Source: Betaproteobacteria bacterium
GTDB taxonomy: Bacteria > Pseudomonadota > Gammaproteobacteria > Burkholderiales > Usitatibacteraceae
Assembly: GCA_016791265.1 (NCBI GenBank)
Contig: JAEUMY010000014.1
Location: 62,001-126,000, forward strand
Direction: 5' to 3'
Length of the DNA: 64,000 nucleotides
Both the position numbers and the translations under genes were made by a program. This document shows positions 46,232 to 56,370 of the stretch, one piece after another; positions within the stretch are counted from its first letter, which is position 1; each line of letters begins with the position of its first letter. The notes beneath the pieces were generated by a model. That model had not been told where the DNA came from, made no database searches, and was given only the letters and a program-made list of their open reading frames with translations.

Positions 46232-47737
46232 CTAGAGAAAGAGCTTCAGCGCCGGATTGTCGGTCTCTTCCGTGCAAGCGTAGCCCAGCGACTTGATGAA
46301 ACGCTTGAGCGCGGCTTGCTCCCTGGCGGGCACCTGCATGCCGACCAGAATGCGCCCGTAATCGGCACCGTGGTTGCGATAGTGAAACAGCGTGATGTTC
46401 CAGGAGGGGCTCATGCTTGACAGAAATCGCATCAACGCGCCTGGCCGCTCGGGAAACTCGAAACGGAACACGCGCTCGCCCGCCGCCAGGGGTGAACGAC
46501 CGCCGACCAGGTGGCGCAGATGCAGCTTCGCCAACTCATCATCCGTGAGATCCAGCGTCGCGAATTTGTGGCGCACCAGTTCACTCCGAACCTTGCTCGC
46601 ATCCTGCCGGCTCGCGACCTGCATGCCGACAAAAAGGTGGGCCGCATCCGCATCGGAGATGCGGTAGTTGAACTCGGTGACATTGCGATTGCCGATCAGC
46701 TCGCAAAAGCGCCGGAAGCTGCCGCGCTGCTCCGGAACGGTCACGCCAAACACGGCTTCGCGCCGCTCACCCAGCTCCGCCCGCTCGGCAACAAAGCGCA
46801 GGCGATCAAAATTCATGTTGGCGCCGCAGGCCAGCGCGACCAGCGTTCGATCCTTGCAGCGCTCGCGCTCGACATAGCGTTTGGCGCCGGCCACACCGAG
46901 GCCGCCCGATGGCTCCACGATGGAGCGCGTGTCTTCAAAGATGTCCTTGATAGCCGCGCAGATTTCGTCGGTATCCACGAGGATGATTTCGTCGACCAGT
47001 TCACGCGCGATGCGAAACGTCTCGGCGCCCACCTGCTTCACCGCAACCCCATCGGCGAACAGGTTCACCTGGTCCAGCTCGACGCGCTTGCCGGCCTTCA
47101 GGCTCTGGTACATCGCATTCGAGTCTTCGGGCTCAACGCCGATGATTCGCGTGGCCGGGGAAATCTGTTTCACGTACGCCGCGACGCCTGCGATCAAACC
47201 ACCGCCGCCGACCGGAACAAAGATCGCATCGATAGGATGCTGATGTTGGCGGAGGATTTCCATGCCTATCGTGCCTTGGCCGGCGATGACGAGGGGATCG
47301 TCATACGGATGCACGTAGGACAACTTCTTGGCCTTGGCGAGCGCCTGTGCATGGCGCGACGCCTCGTGATAGGAATCGCCATGCAGCACCACATGCGCGC
47401 CGCGCCGCAAGCACGCCTCCACCTTGATGCGCGGCGTCGTGACCGGCATGACAATGGTCGCGGTCGTGCCCAGTTTTTGCGCCCCCAGCGCGACACCCTG
47501 AGCGTGATTGCCGGCCGAGGCGCAGATCACGCCGCGCTTCAACTCCGCGGCAGAAAGATGCGCCATCTTGTTGTACGCCCCACGCAGCTTGAAGGAGAAC
47601 ACCTCCTGCAAGTCCTCCCGCTTCAGAAGCAGCTGATTGGACAGACGCTGGGACAGGCCGGGGGTGGGATCGAGCGGGCTTTCGATGGCCACGTCATAGA
47701 CGCGGGCGGTGAGGATGGAGCGAAGGTAATCGCGCAT
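46232..47737 (-). CDS. ilvA: Threonine ammonia-lyase, biosynthetic
   Basis: 501 aa. A PLP domain with the Lys in FSFKLRGAYNKMAHL and the Gly loop VGGGGLIAGVA, then two C-terminal ACT domains (ERRGSFRRFCELIGNRNVTE and FPERPGALMRFLSSMSP) for isoleucine/valine control. It converts threonine to 2-oxobutanoate for isoleucine synthesis. Divergent from rpiA across 114 bp. Confidence 0.97.
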   Translation of the reverse strand: MRDYLRSILTARVYDVAIESPLDPTPGLSQRLSNQLLLKREDLQEVFSFKLRGAYNKMAHLSAAELKRGVICASAGNHAQGVALGAQKLGTTATIVMPVTTPRIKVEACLRRGAHVVLHGDSYHEASRHAQALAKAKKLSYVHPYDDPLVIAGQGTIGMEILRQHQHPIDAIFVPVGGGGLIAGVAAYVKQISPATRIIGVEPEDSNAMYQSLKAGKRVELDQVNLFADGVAVKQVGAETFRIARELVDEIILVDTDEICAAIKDIFEDTRSIVEPSGGLGVAGAKRYVERERCKDRTLVALACGANMNFDRLRFVAERAELGERREAVFGVTVPEQRGSFRRFCELIGNRNVTEFNYRISDADAAHLFVGMQVASRQDASKVRSELVRHKFATLDLTDDELAKLHLRHLVGGRSPLAAGERVFRFEFPERPGALMRFLSSMSPSWNITLFHYRNHGADYGRILVGMQVPAREQAALKRFIKSLGYACTEETDNPALKLFL

Positions 47738-47851
47738 GGTGTTCCGGGGCGTTGATGCGGTCGGGCTAGGCGGTCAGCCAAGAGGGTATCAGGAACCGCC
47801 TGCTCTCACGCTGCGCCAACGGACGCAGCGCTTTCCGGCTATGCTTCCGTC

Positions 47852-48517
47852 ATGGATCAAAACACCCTGAAACACGAGGCTGCGCGCGCCGCCATCGCCC
47901 ATGTGCCTGAAGACGGCATCATCGGCGTCGGCACCGGCTCGACCGTCAATTTTTTCATCGACGAACTCGCCAAGATCAAAGGCCGCATCCAGGGGGCCGT
48001 GTCGTCCAGCGAGGCGTCCACCCAGCGCATGAAGGCTGCGAATATTCGCGTGTTCGACCTCAACAACACCGGCGACCTCGACATCTACGTCGATGGCGCT
48101 GACGAGATCACCGAGCATCTCGCCATGATCAAGGGCGGTGGGGGCGCTCTGACGCGGGAGAAAGTCGTTGCCGGCGCCTCGCACAAATTCGTCTGCATCG
48201 CGGATGCGTCCAAGCTGGTCGGCGTGTTGGGCAAGTTTCCGCTGCCCGTGGAAGTCATTCCAATGGCTAGAAGCTATGTCGCGCGCCAACTGGTCAAGCT
48301 GGGCGGCCGCCCCGTGCTGCGCGAGAACTTCACCACGGACAACGGCAACGTGATTCTTGATGTCCATGGCATGGCCATATTGAACCCGGTTGAACTTGAA
48401 AGTGACATCAACCAGATTCCCGGCGTGGTCACCAACGGCCTCTTCGCCCGGCGTGGCGCCGACGTGGCCCTGATCGCGCGCCCGGAGGGCGTGCAAACCC
48501 TGAAGCGGCGAGCCTGA
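47852..48517 (+). CDS. rpiA: Ribose-5-phosphate isomerase A
   Basis: 221 aa. It interconverts ribose-5-phosphate and ribulose-5-phosphate. Motifs [23 protein letters not shown] and [13 protein letters not shown] are intact. A palindrome copy is read as ANIR in [12 protein letters not shown]. It is functionally linked to transketolase at 54 kb but not adjacent. Confidence 0.97.
   Translation: MDQNTLKHEAARAAIAHVPEDGIIGVGTGSTVNFFIDELAKIKGRIQGAVSSSEASTQRMKAANIRVFDLNNTGDLDIYVDGADEITEHLAMIKGGGGALTREKVVAGASHKFVCIADASKLVGVLGKFPLPVEVIPMARSYVARQLVKLGGRPVLRENFTTDNGNVILDVHGMAILNPVELESDINQIPGVVTNGLFARRGADVALIARPEGVQTLKRRA
48038..48049. repeat. GCGAATATTCGC palindrome copy 11
   Basis: Exact copy inside rpiA, read as ANIR. 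Confidence 0.95.
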
Positions 48518-48586
48518 ACTCCCAAGCGTCATGCAACTGAAACAATCCGTCTCTACATTGCGGTATTTGCTGAATTAGATTCCATC

Positions 48587-49291
48587 ATGCCCGAACACAT
48601 TTCCCGACAATTCGACGCCGAGCTGGAAGGCGTGCGCGCCCGCGTGCTGCAAATGGGTGGTCTAGTTGAAACCCAGATCATGAGCGCCATCGAGGCGCTG
48701 TCCTCGGGCAACCTGGCACTCGCCGATCAGGTGATTGCCGATGACCATCGCGTCAACGCGCTGGAAGTCGCGATCGACGAGGAGTGCGCCCACGTCATCG
48801 CGCACCGTCAGCCGGTGGCCTCCGACTTGCGCATGATCATGGCGGTCATCAAGACCATCACCGATCTGGAGCGCATCGGCGACGAGGCGGCCAAGATTGC
48901 GCGCATGACCAAGCTGATCCACGGCAACGACAGGCTGACCGCGCCGCGCCTGCCGGAAGTCAAGTTCGTGGGCGACATCGCCATCGACATGCTGAAACGT
49001 TCGCTGGATGCCTTCGCGCGCCTCGACGTGATGGCGGCGACCCAGGTGGTGAAGCAGGACCGGCTGGTGGATGAGCAGTTCCGCGGCATCCTGCGCCAGC
49101 TCATCACGTTCATGATGGAAGATGCGCGCACGATCTCCTCTTCCATCGAAATTCTCTTCATCGCCAAGGCCATCGAGCGCATTGGCGACCACGCCAAGAA
49201 CATGTCCGAGTATGTCGTCTACCTGGTGAAGGGCAAGGACGTGCGCCACATCAGCGTGGAGCAGCTGGAAGCGGAAGCCGCCAAAGATTGA
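48587..49291 (+). CDS. phoU: Phosphate transport regulator PhoU
   Basis: 234 aa with two PhoU three-helix repeats; DLERIGDEAAKIARM and AIERIGDHAKNMSEYVVYLV are the metal-binding motifs. PhoU damps PhoR-PhoB signalling with the Pst transporter. No pst genes lie next to it here. It ends 11 bp before a 31-bp palindrome made of two motif copies. Confidence 0.96.
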   Translation: MPEHISRQFDAELEGVRARVLQMGGLVETQIMSAIEALSSGNLALADQVIADDHRVNALEVAIDEECAHVIAHRQPVASDLRMIMAVIKTITDLERIGDEAAKIARMTKLIHGNDRLTAPRLPEVKFVGDIAIDMLKRSLDAFARLDVMAATQVVKQDRLVDEQFRGILRQLITFMMEDARTISSSIEILFIAKAIERIGDHAKNMSEYVVYLVKGKDVRHISVEQLEAEAAKD

Positions 49292-49302
49292 GCGGCGTGG
49301 TG

Positions 49303-49333
49303 TCGCGAATATTCGCAGTGCGAATATTCGCGA
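49303..49333. repeat. 31-bp inverted repeat made of two palindrome copies (12 and 13)
   Basis: GCGAATATTCGC at 49305-49316 and 49320-49331, separated by AGT. Together with flanks they form 15-bp perfect arms (49303-49317, 49319-49333) around one central G, between convergent phoU and yggX. It may act as a bidirectional terminator or as a protein-binding site. Confidence 0.92.
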
Positions 49334-49348
49334 TATTGTTCCGGTCGG

Positions 49349-49618
49349 TCAGGCCTTTGGCACGTAGCCCTGCGCCGCGTCGGCGCCTGATCCGAAGAAG
49401 TGGCGCTGCATCTGCTCCTCCAAGTATTTTCTAGCCCGAGGATCAGTCATGTTGAGACGGTTCTCGTTGATGAGCATCTTCTGATGCTCCAACCAGGCCT
49501 TCCAGGCCTCTTTGGAAACCTGCTCATACAAGCTCTTGCCTAGTTCACCTGGGTGTGGCGGAAAGTCGAGACCTTCGGCCTCGCGTTGCAGCTTGATGCA
49601 TTGAACCATGCGAGCCAT
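49349..49618 (-). CDS. yggX: Fe(2+)-trafficking / oxidative damage protection protein YggX
   Basis: 89 aa, standard length. [20 protein letters not shown] is the family N-terminus; [20 protein letters not shown] is the conserved C-terminal half. It protects iron-sulfur clusters and supports iron trafficking. ATG 49618 with an AGGAGGA ribosome site; the longer open frame upstream is a shadow of argA. It lies 23 bp after argA on the same strand. Confidence 0.96.
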   Translation of the reverse strand: MARMVQCIKLQREAEGLDFPPHPGELGKSLYEQVSKEAWKAWLEHQKMLINENRLNMTDPRARKYLEEQMQRHFFGSGADAAQGYVPKA

Positions 49619-49641
49619 GGATTCCTCCTGATGCGGGATGA

Positions 49642-50982
49642 TTAAAGCGGTTTGCGAAAAATCTTGGACCGGCGGTCCTGGTTGTAGACCGCCCGCTTCT
49701 CCGCCGGCAGATCCTCCAGCGTCGCCTCGGCGAAGCCGCGCTCCAGAAACCACTGCATCGTGCGGGTGGAGAGCACAAAGAGCGACTTCAGCCCGGCTTC
49801 GCGCGCCCTGCGCTCGGCATACTGCAGGATGCGCTCGCCCCGGCCGCCGTCGCGGTAGAACGGGTTGACCGCAAGACACGCCAGCTCCGCCGACTTGTCG
49901 CTGGCGTAGGGATACAAGGCGCCGCAGCCAATGACGCGGCGCTCATGGCCTTCGGATTGATCGAGCACGAAAAAGCGGCTGATGTCGGCCTTCAACTGAT
50001 CGCGATCGCGGCGCACCAGCACGCCGTCGCGCTCCAGTGGCTCGATGATCTGGGTGATGCCCTCCAGGTCATCCAGGGTGGCTTCTCTCAGCACGTCGGG
50101 CGCTTCGGGCACGACCATGGTGCCGATGCCGTGATGGGTGAAGGTCTCGATGAGGAGCGCACCATCGGTGTGGCGGCTGATGAGATGGGCGCGCTTCACG
50201 CCCGACGACACCGCGCGAATCGTGGCGGGCAGAAAGAGCCGGATGTCCTCCGCCGTCGGCGGCACCGGCGACATCAGGTCCGCCGCCTGCTTGGCGGTGA
50301 GCTCGGAAATCAGCCGGCCCTTGGCATCGGTGGCGCCCGCCGTCTCGGTCAGGAAAATGAGCTTGTCCGCCTTCAGCGCGATGGCGACCGAGGTCGCGAC
50401 ATCCTCCAGCGTGCAATTGAACACTTCGCCCGCCGGGGAAAAACCCACGGGCGAGATGAGCACGACTTCGTGGTCATCCAGCCGGCGCTCGATGCCTTCG
50501 GCATCCACTTTGCGCACTTCACCCGTGTTGAGAAAGTCGACGCCGCCCAGCACACCGACGGGCCGCGCGGTGATGAAGTTGCCGGACGACACGCGGATGT
50601 CCGAGTCCGCCATGGGCGAATTGGCGAGTTCATTGGACAAGAGCGCCTCGATTTCGATGCGCACGATGCCGTTCGCTTCCTTCACGCACTTCAGCGCGGC
50701 CTCGTCAGTGATGCGCCGGCCTTTCTCGTAACGCGATTCAACGCCGTGCTGCTTTAGCTGGTCCTCGATCTGCGGGCGCGTGCCATGCACCAGCACCACG
50801 CGCACTTCCAGACTGACCAGCACGTTGATGTCGTGGGCGAGACGCATGAAGTCGCCATCGGTCAGCACCTCGCCACCGAACGCGATGACGAAGGTGCCGC
50901 CGCCGAACTGATGGATAAAGGGCGCCGCCGTGCGGAACCACTTCACGAAGGCTTCGGTTTTCTGGGTGCTCGATTTGGCCAT
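49642..50982 (-). CDS. argA: N-acetylglutamate synthase
   Basis: 446 aa. An N-terminal amino-acid-kinase domain ([20 protein letters not shown]) is fused to a C-terminal GNAT acetyltransferase ([20 protein letters not shown]). It is the first step of arginine synthesis, normally inhibited by arginine through the kinase-like domain. ATG 50982 ([20 protein letters not shown]) is the homologous start. It is 20 kb from argDFG. Confidence 0.95.
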   Translation of the reverse strand: MAKSSTQKTEAFVKWFRTAAPFIHQFGGGTFVIAFGGEVLTDGDFMRLAHDINVLVSLEVRVVLVHGTRPQIEDQLKQHGVESRYEKGRRITDEAALKCVKEANGIVRIEIEALLSNELANSPMADSDIRVSSGNFITARPVGVLGGVDFLNTGEVRKVDAEGIERRLDDHEVVLISPVGFSPAGEVFNCTLEDVATSVAIALKADKLIFLTETAGATDAKGRLISELTAKQAADLMSPVPPTAEDIRLFLPATIRAVSSGVKRAHLISRHTDGALLIETFTHHGIGTMVVPEAPDVLREATLDDLEGITQIIEPLERDGVLVRRDRDQLKADISRFFVLDQSEGHERRVIGCGALYPYASDKSAELACLAVNPFYRDGGRGERILQYAERRAREAGLKSLFVLSTRTMQWFLERGFAEATLEDLPAEKRAVYNQDRRSKIFRKPL

Positions 50983-51051
50983 GGGGCGCGGAGAACGGCC
51001 CGCGAACGGCACGGGCGAAAGCCGCATTGTAGAGAAAGCCGGGGCGGCGGG

Positions 51052-51795
51052 TCAGCCGGCGGTCAGGCCGAAATCGCCGAACCGGGCGTTCAGCGCCGCA
51101 AGCGCGGCCAGGCCCGCCGTTTCGGTGCGGAGGATCCGCGGTCCGAGGGTCAGCGTCGCCACATTCGTCGCGCGTAGCAGCTTCGCTTCCGCGTCGCTGA
51201 ACCCGCCCTCCGGCCCCACCACCAGCGCCATCGGCTCCGCACGAAATGCGGACGGCCCCGCCACGCCCGGCATCATCGCCACCACTCTGCGGCTGGCTGA
51301 ACGCGCCAGCGCGGCAGTGAGCGACAGCGGCGCGTCCACGAACGGAATGCGATTGCGCCCGCACTGCTCGCAGGCGGAAATGGCGACCGCCTCCCAGTGC
51401 GCGCGGCGCTTGTCCGCGCGCGCGGCGTCCAGTTTCAACACCGAGCGATCCGCCTGCCACGGCACGATGCCGGTCGCGCCCAGCTCCACCGCCTTCTGCA
51501 CGATCCAGTCCATCTTGTCGCCCACCGCCAGTGCCTGCACCAACCAGAGGTCCAGCGGCGACTCGCGATCCACTTGCGAATATTCGCCGAGCGTCACGGT
51601 GGCGCACTCGCGCGCCACATCCGCCAGCGTGGCCGGGACTTCGCCGCCCTCGCCATCGAACAACACCAGCACATCCCCCACGCGCAGGCGCAGCACCCGC
51701 ACCGCGTGACTGGCCACGGCAGCGGGCAGCGTGAACGCTTGGCCGCTTCGCGACGGGCGGGGCAACTCTGCGCAATGAAACCGTGGGGCGGACAT
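51052..51795 (-). CDS. rsmE: 16S rRNA m3U1498 methyltransferase RsmE
   Basis: 247 aa SPOUT methyltransferase. The SAM-binding knot includes MALVVGPEGGFSDAEAKLL and TLGPRILRTETAGLAAL. ATG 51795 (MSAPRFHCAELPRP). A palindrome copy is read as EYS in TLGEYSQVDRE. It is divergent from the phosphatase gene across 56 bp. Confidence 0.95.
   Translation of the reverse strand: MSAPRFHCAELPRPSRSGQAFTLPAAVASHAVRVLRLRVGDVLVLFDGEGGEVPATLADVARECATVTLGEYSQVDRESPLDLWLVQALAVGDKMDWIVQKAVELGATGIVPWQADRSVLKLDAARADKRRAHWEAVAISACEQCGRNRIPFVDAPLSLTAALARSASRRVVAMMPGVAGPSAFRAEPMALVVGPEGGFSDAEAKLLRATNVATLTLGPRILRTETAGLAALAALNARFGDFGLTAG
51576..51587. repeat. GCGAATATTCGC palindrome copy 14
   Basis: Exact copy inside rsmE, read as (G)EYS. 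Confidence 0.95.
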
Positions 51796-51851
51796 GATGT
51801 TGGAACAGAATGAACTCAAAGAAAAACTCGGCGGCAGTATAATCCGCGCCC

Positions 51852-52772
51852 ATGGTTGCAATCGCCGATGCCGTACGCTGGACCGCCGCAGACCAGCCGC
51901 TTTTCGCCGACGATCCGCCGGACCGTTTCCCCGCCGCCGCCCCCTTGATTCTGCCCCGTGTCGCCGAGCTGGTGCGCGACGTCGCGCGCGCCGAGATTCT
52001 CCCTCGCTTTCGCGGTGTGCGAGCCGACCGCAAGCCCGACGGCAGCCTGGTGACCGAAGCCGATGTGGCCGCGCAGATGGCGCTGGAGCGCGGTCTACAG
52101 AGCATCGTGCCCTGCCCGGTGGTGGGAGAGGAGATGTTGGAGTCCGAGCAGCGCAGGCTCTGGCAGGCTGGCGGCTGGTGCTGGTGCATCGACCCGCTTG
52201 ATGGCACCGGCAACTTCGTCAACGGCAAACCGTACTTTGGCGTGTCGGTGGCGCTGACTCACGACCGCGTCACGCAGCTCGCCGTGATCCTGGATCCGAG
52301 CGCCAACGAACTCTTCGCCGCGGTGCGCGGCCAGACCGCCACATTGAATGGCACGCCGCTCACGCTGGGGGATGTCTCGCGCACACTGCGCAACGCCCGC
52401 GCGGAAGCCGGGTTGTACAAGAAGCTGGGCCGCCTGAAACACGCGCTGATCGCCGAAGCGCCGTTCGCGCAACTCAGCATGAGTGGCGCATCGGTCTTGC
52501 AGTGGTGCCACCTTGCGGCAGGGCGCTATGACGTGTTCGTCCATCCAGGCGAGAACCCGTGGGACTACGCGGCGGGCGCCCTCATCCTGGAGTCAGCCGG
52601 CGGCAAGCTCTGCACATTCACGCACGACGACTATTGGGCCGATCCCGCCTGGCATCGTTCCGCCATCGCGGCCACGAACGCGGCGCTCTTCGCGCCCTGG
52701 CGCGACTGGGTGCGCCGCCAGCTCGAGGTCGACGCTACCGAAGCAGCGCTTTCACATACTCAGGTTGCGTGA
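51852..52772 (+). CDS. Inositol-monophosphatase-family phosphatase
   Basis: 306 aa. Metal-binding motifs are present: VGEEM for the first Glu, WCIDPLDGTGNFVNG for the DPxDGT core, and GENPWDYAAGALIL for the late Asp. Substrate could be inositol phosphate, histidinol phosphate (HisN type) or another sugar phosphate; sequence alone does not decide. TATAAT at 51838-51843, only 8 bp before the ATG, could give a nearly leaderless mRNA. The 3' end overlaps the convergent speE by 38 bp. Confidence 0.88.
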   Translation: MVAIADAVRWTAADQPLFADDPPDRFPAAAPLILPRVAELVRDVARAEILPRFRGVRADRKPDGSLVTEADVAAQMALERGLQSIVPCPVVGEEMLESEQRRLWQAGGWCWCIDPLDGTGNFVNGKPYFGVSVALTHDRVTQLAVILDPSANELFAAVRGQTATLNGTPLTLGDVSRTLRNARAEAGLYKKLGRLKHALIAEAPFAQLSMSGASVLQWCHLAAGRYDVFVHPGENPWDYAAGALILESAGGKLCTFTHDDYWADPAWHRSAIAATNAALFAPWRDWVRRQLEVDATEAALSHTQVA

Positions 52773-53583
52773 ACAGCGCCTGATGTACCGCGCCGTTGTA
52801 GTACTGGCGCTCCCCCACGCCGCGCGCAGCGAGCCGCGCTTCAACCTCGGCAGCCGAGACTCGGGTCGCATCAAGCGATGCGGAGGCCACCGCGAATCCC
52901 CACGTCGAACCGTACAAGGGAATGTGGACGAAGTAGGGCGACACGGTCGCGAATATTCGCGAGAGGTAATCGACGCTTTCCCGGACCCGCTTGGGATGCG
53001 CCACGGGTGAGCCGATGTGCATCACCATGGCGCCGTTTTCGGTCAACGCCGCGCGGCAATCGGCGAAAAATTCGGGCGTGTAGAGCGCCGACGACGGGCC
53101 GACGGGATCGGTCAAGTCCAGCGCGATGAGGTCATAGCGGCAGGGTGGTTTCTTCAACCACGCCAAGCCGTCGCCAATGGTGAGACCGAGCCGCGGATTG
53201 TCGAAGACGCCACGATGCACCTTGGCGAAGTACTGCTTTGCCACCTCGATGACGTCACCGTCCAGCTCCACCATGTCGCAGCGCTCGATGGTCGAGTGCT
53301 TCAGGATTTCCTCCGCGGAGCCCCCATCACCGCCGCCGATGATGAGCGCGTGGCGGGGATTCGGGTGCGCGATGAGCGCGGGATGCACGAGATTTTCGTG
53401 ATAGAAAAACTCGTCCCGCTCGCTGGTCATGTTGTAGCCGTCCAGGCGGAACATGCGGCCCAGCTCGGGCGTGTCATAGACCTCGATCAACTGGAACGAC
53501 GTCTGGCGGCGCTCGATGAGCGTGCCGGAGAACCAGACGCCGCTGTCCTCGTTGAGGACCTCCTCAATGCGCCGCGCCGTCAT
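52735..53583 (-). CDS. speE: Spermidine synthase (polyamine aminopropyltransferase)
   Basis: 282 aa. It transfers aminopropyl from decarboxylated SAM to putrescine. The nucleotide-binding motif ALIIGGGDGGSAEEILKH and catalytic segment LIALDLTDPVGPSSALY are present. A palindrome copy is read as RIFA in DYLSRIFATVSPY. It lies 9 bp after speD in one operon. Confidence 0.96.
   Translation of the reverse strand: MTARRIEEVLNEDSGVWFSGTLIERRQTSFQLIEVYDTPELGRMFRLDGYNMTSERDEFFYHENLVHPALIAHPNPRHALIIGGGDGGSAEEILKHSTIERCDMVELDGDVIEVAKQYFAKVHRGVFDNPRLGLTIGDGLAWLKKPPCRYDLIALDLTDPVGPSSALYTPEFFADCRAALTENGAMVMHIGSPVAHPKRVRESVDYLSRIFATVSPYFVHIPLYGSTWGFAVASASLDATRVSAAEVEARLAARGVGERQYYNGAVHQALFTQPEYVKALLR
52949..52960. 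repeat. GCGAATATTCGC palindrome copy 15
   Basis: Exact copy inside speE, read as RIFA. Confidence 0.95.
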
Positions 53584-53592
53584 GCTTCGACT

Positions 53593-54006
53593 TCAGGCCG
53601 CCCGTTTTTCCTTGAGCGGCAGATCCTTGCCGCGCCAGACGCGCTCGACCATGACATCCGCCGGCTTCAGCGCATCGACGATGGTCTTGAAAAGCTGCTC
53701 GGCCCGTGCTGTGTTGTCGGCGGTGAAGTTGCAGACGTAGACATCCAGCGTCGCGCCATCGCGCTCGGGCCAGGTGTGGATGGCGATGTGCGATTCGGCC
53801 AGCACCACCGCACCGGTGGAGCCGCCATCCTGCGTCGCGTCCGCGCCATCGAATTGATAGAAATGCTCACCCAGGACCGTGAGTCCGGCGGCATGGCTGG
53901 CGTTCACGCACAAGTCACGCAAGGCGTCGGCGGAGACGAGATACCGCCCCGAGCCCGCGTCCCGTGAGCAGTTGTACAAATCGCCGATGATGTGCAAACC
54001 CTTCAT
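53593..54006 (-). CDS. speD: S-adenosylmethionine decarboxylase proenzyme
   Basis: 137 aa, the short bacterial class. Self-cleavage to the pyruvoyl form is expected at the Ser of VVLAESHIAIHTWPERDG. It supplies decarboxylated SAM to SpeE encoded 9 bp downstream. The start MKGLHIIGDLYNCSRDAG fits the family, with an AAAAGGGGA ribosome site. Confidence 0.96.
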   Translation of the reverse strand: MKGLHIIGDLYNCSRDAGSGRYLVSADALRDLCVNASHAAGLTVLGEHFYQFDGADATQDGGSTGAVVLAESHIAIHTWPERDGATLDVYVCNFTADNTARAEQLFKTIVDALKPADVMVERVWRGKDLPLKEKRAA

Positions 54007-54285
54007 GCTGATCCCCTTTTGTTCTATTCCTCTCGAAGCCCAAAACCCAACGCCCCAATACCTGGCGCCGGGTGAGGGCAGTCAGGAGAACGGGGAACGC
54101 GTTGACCCGCGAACGGGTGCGCTGTGGGGGGTTGTGCCCAAGAGAAGCGGAAGGTTGTCGAAAGACGTGAATTATAATCGCAACGGGCGTCGAAGCCCAG
54201 CCCGATTTCAGCCCAAAACCCAATTATTTCAACCGGTTCTGTCATGTTTCGCGTGACAGCCCCTCACTCTTCGCCGATCCCCATC

Positions 54286-56289
54286 ATGACGTCCGCCTCC
54301 GCCCCATCCCGCACTGATCTCGCCAATGCCATTCGCGCGCTGTCCATGGACGCCGTGCAGAAGGCCAACTCCGGGCACCCGGGCGCCCCGATGGGCATGG
54401 CGGAAATCGCCGAAGTGCTCTGGCGCCACCATCTGAAGCACAGTCCGGCCAATCCGCATTGGGCGGACCGTGACCGCTTCGTACTGTCCAACGGTCACGG
54501 CTCGATGCTGATCTATTCGTTGCTGCATTTGACGGGCTATGACTTGTCCATCGATGAAATCAAGCGCTTTCGCCAACTGCATTCCAAGACGCCCGGGCAT
54601 CCGGAAGTCGGCTACGCACCCGGCGTGGAGACCACCACCGGTCCGCTGGGCCAGGGCATCGCGAACGCGGTCGGCATGGCGCTAGCCGAACGCGAACTGG
54701 CCCGCACATTCAATCGCGAAGGCTTTCCCATCGTTGATCACTTCACCTATGTGTTCCTGGGTGACGGCTGCCTCATGGAAGGCATTTCGCATGAAGTCTG
54801 CTCGCTGGCCGGCACGCAGCGGTTGGGCAAGCTCATCTGCTTTTACGACGACAACGGGATTTCCATCGACGGCCATGTCGAAGGCTGGTTCACCGACGAC
54901 ACGCCCAGGCGCTTCGAGAGCTATGGCTGGCAGGTGATCCCGAATGTCGATGGCCACGACTTCGCGGCGGTGGAAGCGGCATTGAAAGCCGCGCAGGCCG
55001 TCACTGACCAGCCCACGCTGATCTGCTGCAAGACCATCATCGGCAAAGGCTCGCCCAACAAGGCCGGCACGCATGATGTGCATGGCGCGGCGCTGGGCGA
55101 CAAGGAAGTGGCCGCGACACGTGAAGCCATCGGCTGGCCGCACGCACCGTTCGAGATTCCGCCGGCCATCTACGACGGCTGGGATGCGAAGTTGAAGGGC
55201 CAGGCGCTGGAAGCGAAGTGGAACGCGACCTTCGGCGCGTACGAAAAGCAGTATCCGGAACTGGCCTCCGAGTTCAAGCGCCGCATGGCGGGCGATTTGC
55301 CGGCCAACTGGTCCGCCACCGTCGAGGCGCTGATCGCCAAGACCCACGACAAGGGCGAAACTGTCGCCACCCGCAAGGCCTCGCAGCTTGCCATCGAGGG
55401 GTTGGCCCCCGTGCTGCCGGAGTTCATTGGCGGCTCGGCGGATCTCACCGGCTCCAATCTCACCAACTGGTCGGGCTCGAAGCAGATCAATGCCAGGCAA
55501 GGCGGCAACTACATCAACTTCGGCGTGCGCGAGTTCGGCATGTCGGCCATCGCCAACGGCATGGCGCTGCATGGCGGCGTGATTCCGTACACCGGCACCT
55601 TCCTGATGTTTTCGGAATACGCCCGCAATGCGCTGCGCATGGCGGCGCTGATGAAGCAGCGCAACATCTTCGTCTACACCCACGACTCCATCGGCCTCGG
55701 CGAAGACGGCCCCACCCACCAGGCGGTGGAGCAGACCGCCACGCTGCGGCTCATTCCCAACATGGATGTCTGGCGGCCCTGCGACACGGTGGAGTCGGTT
55801 GCCGCCTGGGCCTCGGCCATCGAACGCAAGACCGGCCCATCCTGTCTCCTCTTCTCCCGTCAGAACGTGGCCTTCCAGAAACGCGACGCGGCCACGATTG
55901 CGAATATTCGCAAAGGCGGCTATGTGCTGTCGTCCGAATCTGCGGCGCTGCAAGTCATCCTCATCGCCACGGGGTCCGAAGTGCCCCTCGCCGTTGGCGC
56001 GCAGGCCGATCTGGAAAAGCAGGGCATCGGCGCGCGCGTGGTCTCCATGCCCTGCACGCAGATTTTTGATCGCCAGGACGCGGCCTACAAATCCTCGGTG
56101 CTGCCTGCGAATATTCGCAAGGTCGCCGTGGAAGCGGGCGTCACCGATCTCTGGCGCAAGTACGTCGGGCTGGACGGTGCCGTGGTTGGCATCGACACCT
56201 TCGGCGAATCCGCGCCGGCGGGCGAACTCTTCAAGCATTTCGGCTTCACGGTGGAAAACGTGGTCGCCAAAGCGAAGTCGCTGCTGTAA
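54286..56289 (+). CDS. tkt: Transketolase
   Basis: 667 aa from ATG 54286 ([20 protein letters not shown]); an in-frame ATG at 54244 would add 14 residues. Thiamine diphosphate motif [18 protein letters not shown] with downstream [13 protein letters not shown]. The substrate His motif [12 protein letters not shown] is present. Two palindrome copies 207 bp apart are read as ANIR ([10 protein letters not shown] and [11 protein letters not shown]) in the C-terminal domain. A TATAAT lies at 54173-54178 without a clear -35. Confidence 0.96.
   Translation: MTSASAPSRTDLANAIRALSMDAVQKANSGHPGAPMGMAEIAEVLWRHHLKHSPANPHWADRDRFVLSNGHGSMLIYSLLHLTGYDLSIDEIKRFRQLHSKTPGHPEVGYAPGVETTTGPLGQGIANAVGMALAERELARTFNREGFPIVDHFTYVFLGDGCLMEGISHEVCSLAGTQRLGKLICFYDDNGISIDGHVEGWFTDDTPRRFESYGWQVIPNVDGHDFAAVEAALKAAQAVTDQPTLICCKTIIGKGSPNKAGTHDVHGAALGDKEVAATREAIGWPHAPFEIPPAIYDGWDAKLKGQALEAKWNATFGAYEKQYPELASEFKRRMAGDLPANWSATVEALIAKTHDKGETVATRKASQLAIEGLAPVLPEFIGGSADLTGSNLTNWSGSKQINARQGGNYINFGVREFGMSAIANGMALHGGVIPYTGTFLMFSEYARNALRMAALMKQRNIFVYTHDSIGLGEDGPTHQAVEQTATLRLIPNMDVWRPCDTVESVAAWASAIERKTGPSCLLFSRQNVAFQKRDAATIANIRKGGYVLSSESAALQVILIATGSEVPLAVGAQADLEKQGIGARVVSMPCTQIFDRQDAAYKSSVLPANIRKVAVEAGVTDLWRKYVGLDGAVVGIDTFGESAPAGELFKHFGFTVENVVAKAKSLL
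55900..55911. repeat. GCGAATATTCGC palindrome copy 16
   Basis: Exact 14-bp form inside tkt, read as ANIR. Confidence 0.95.
56107..56118. repeat. GCGAATATTCGC palindrome copy 17
   Basis: Exact 14-bp form, second copy inside tkt, read as ANIR. Confidence 0.95.
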
Positions 56290-56370
56290 GGTAGCCACGG
56301 CGCGGGCGACGGACATCCGGTCGCCCCTGCTGCGGCGTATCTCTTCCCATTGATCTTTCCGGAGCCCGGC

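Noticed and set aside
50738..52228. 496-aa open frame spanning argA, rsmE and the phosphatase start
   Set aside because: Overlaps three real genes in wrong frames and has low-complexity Arg/Gly/Ala composition.
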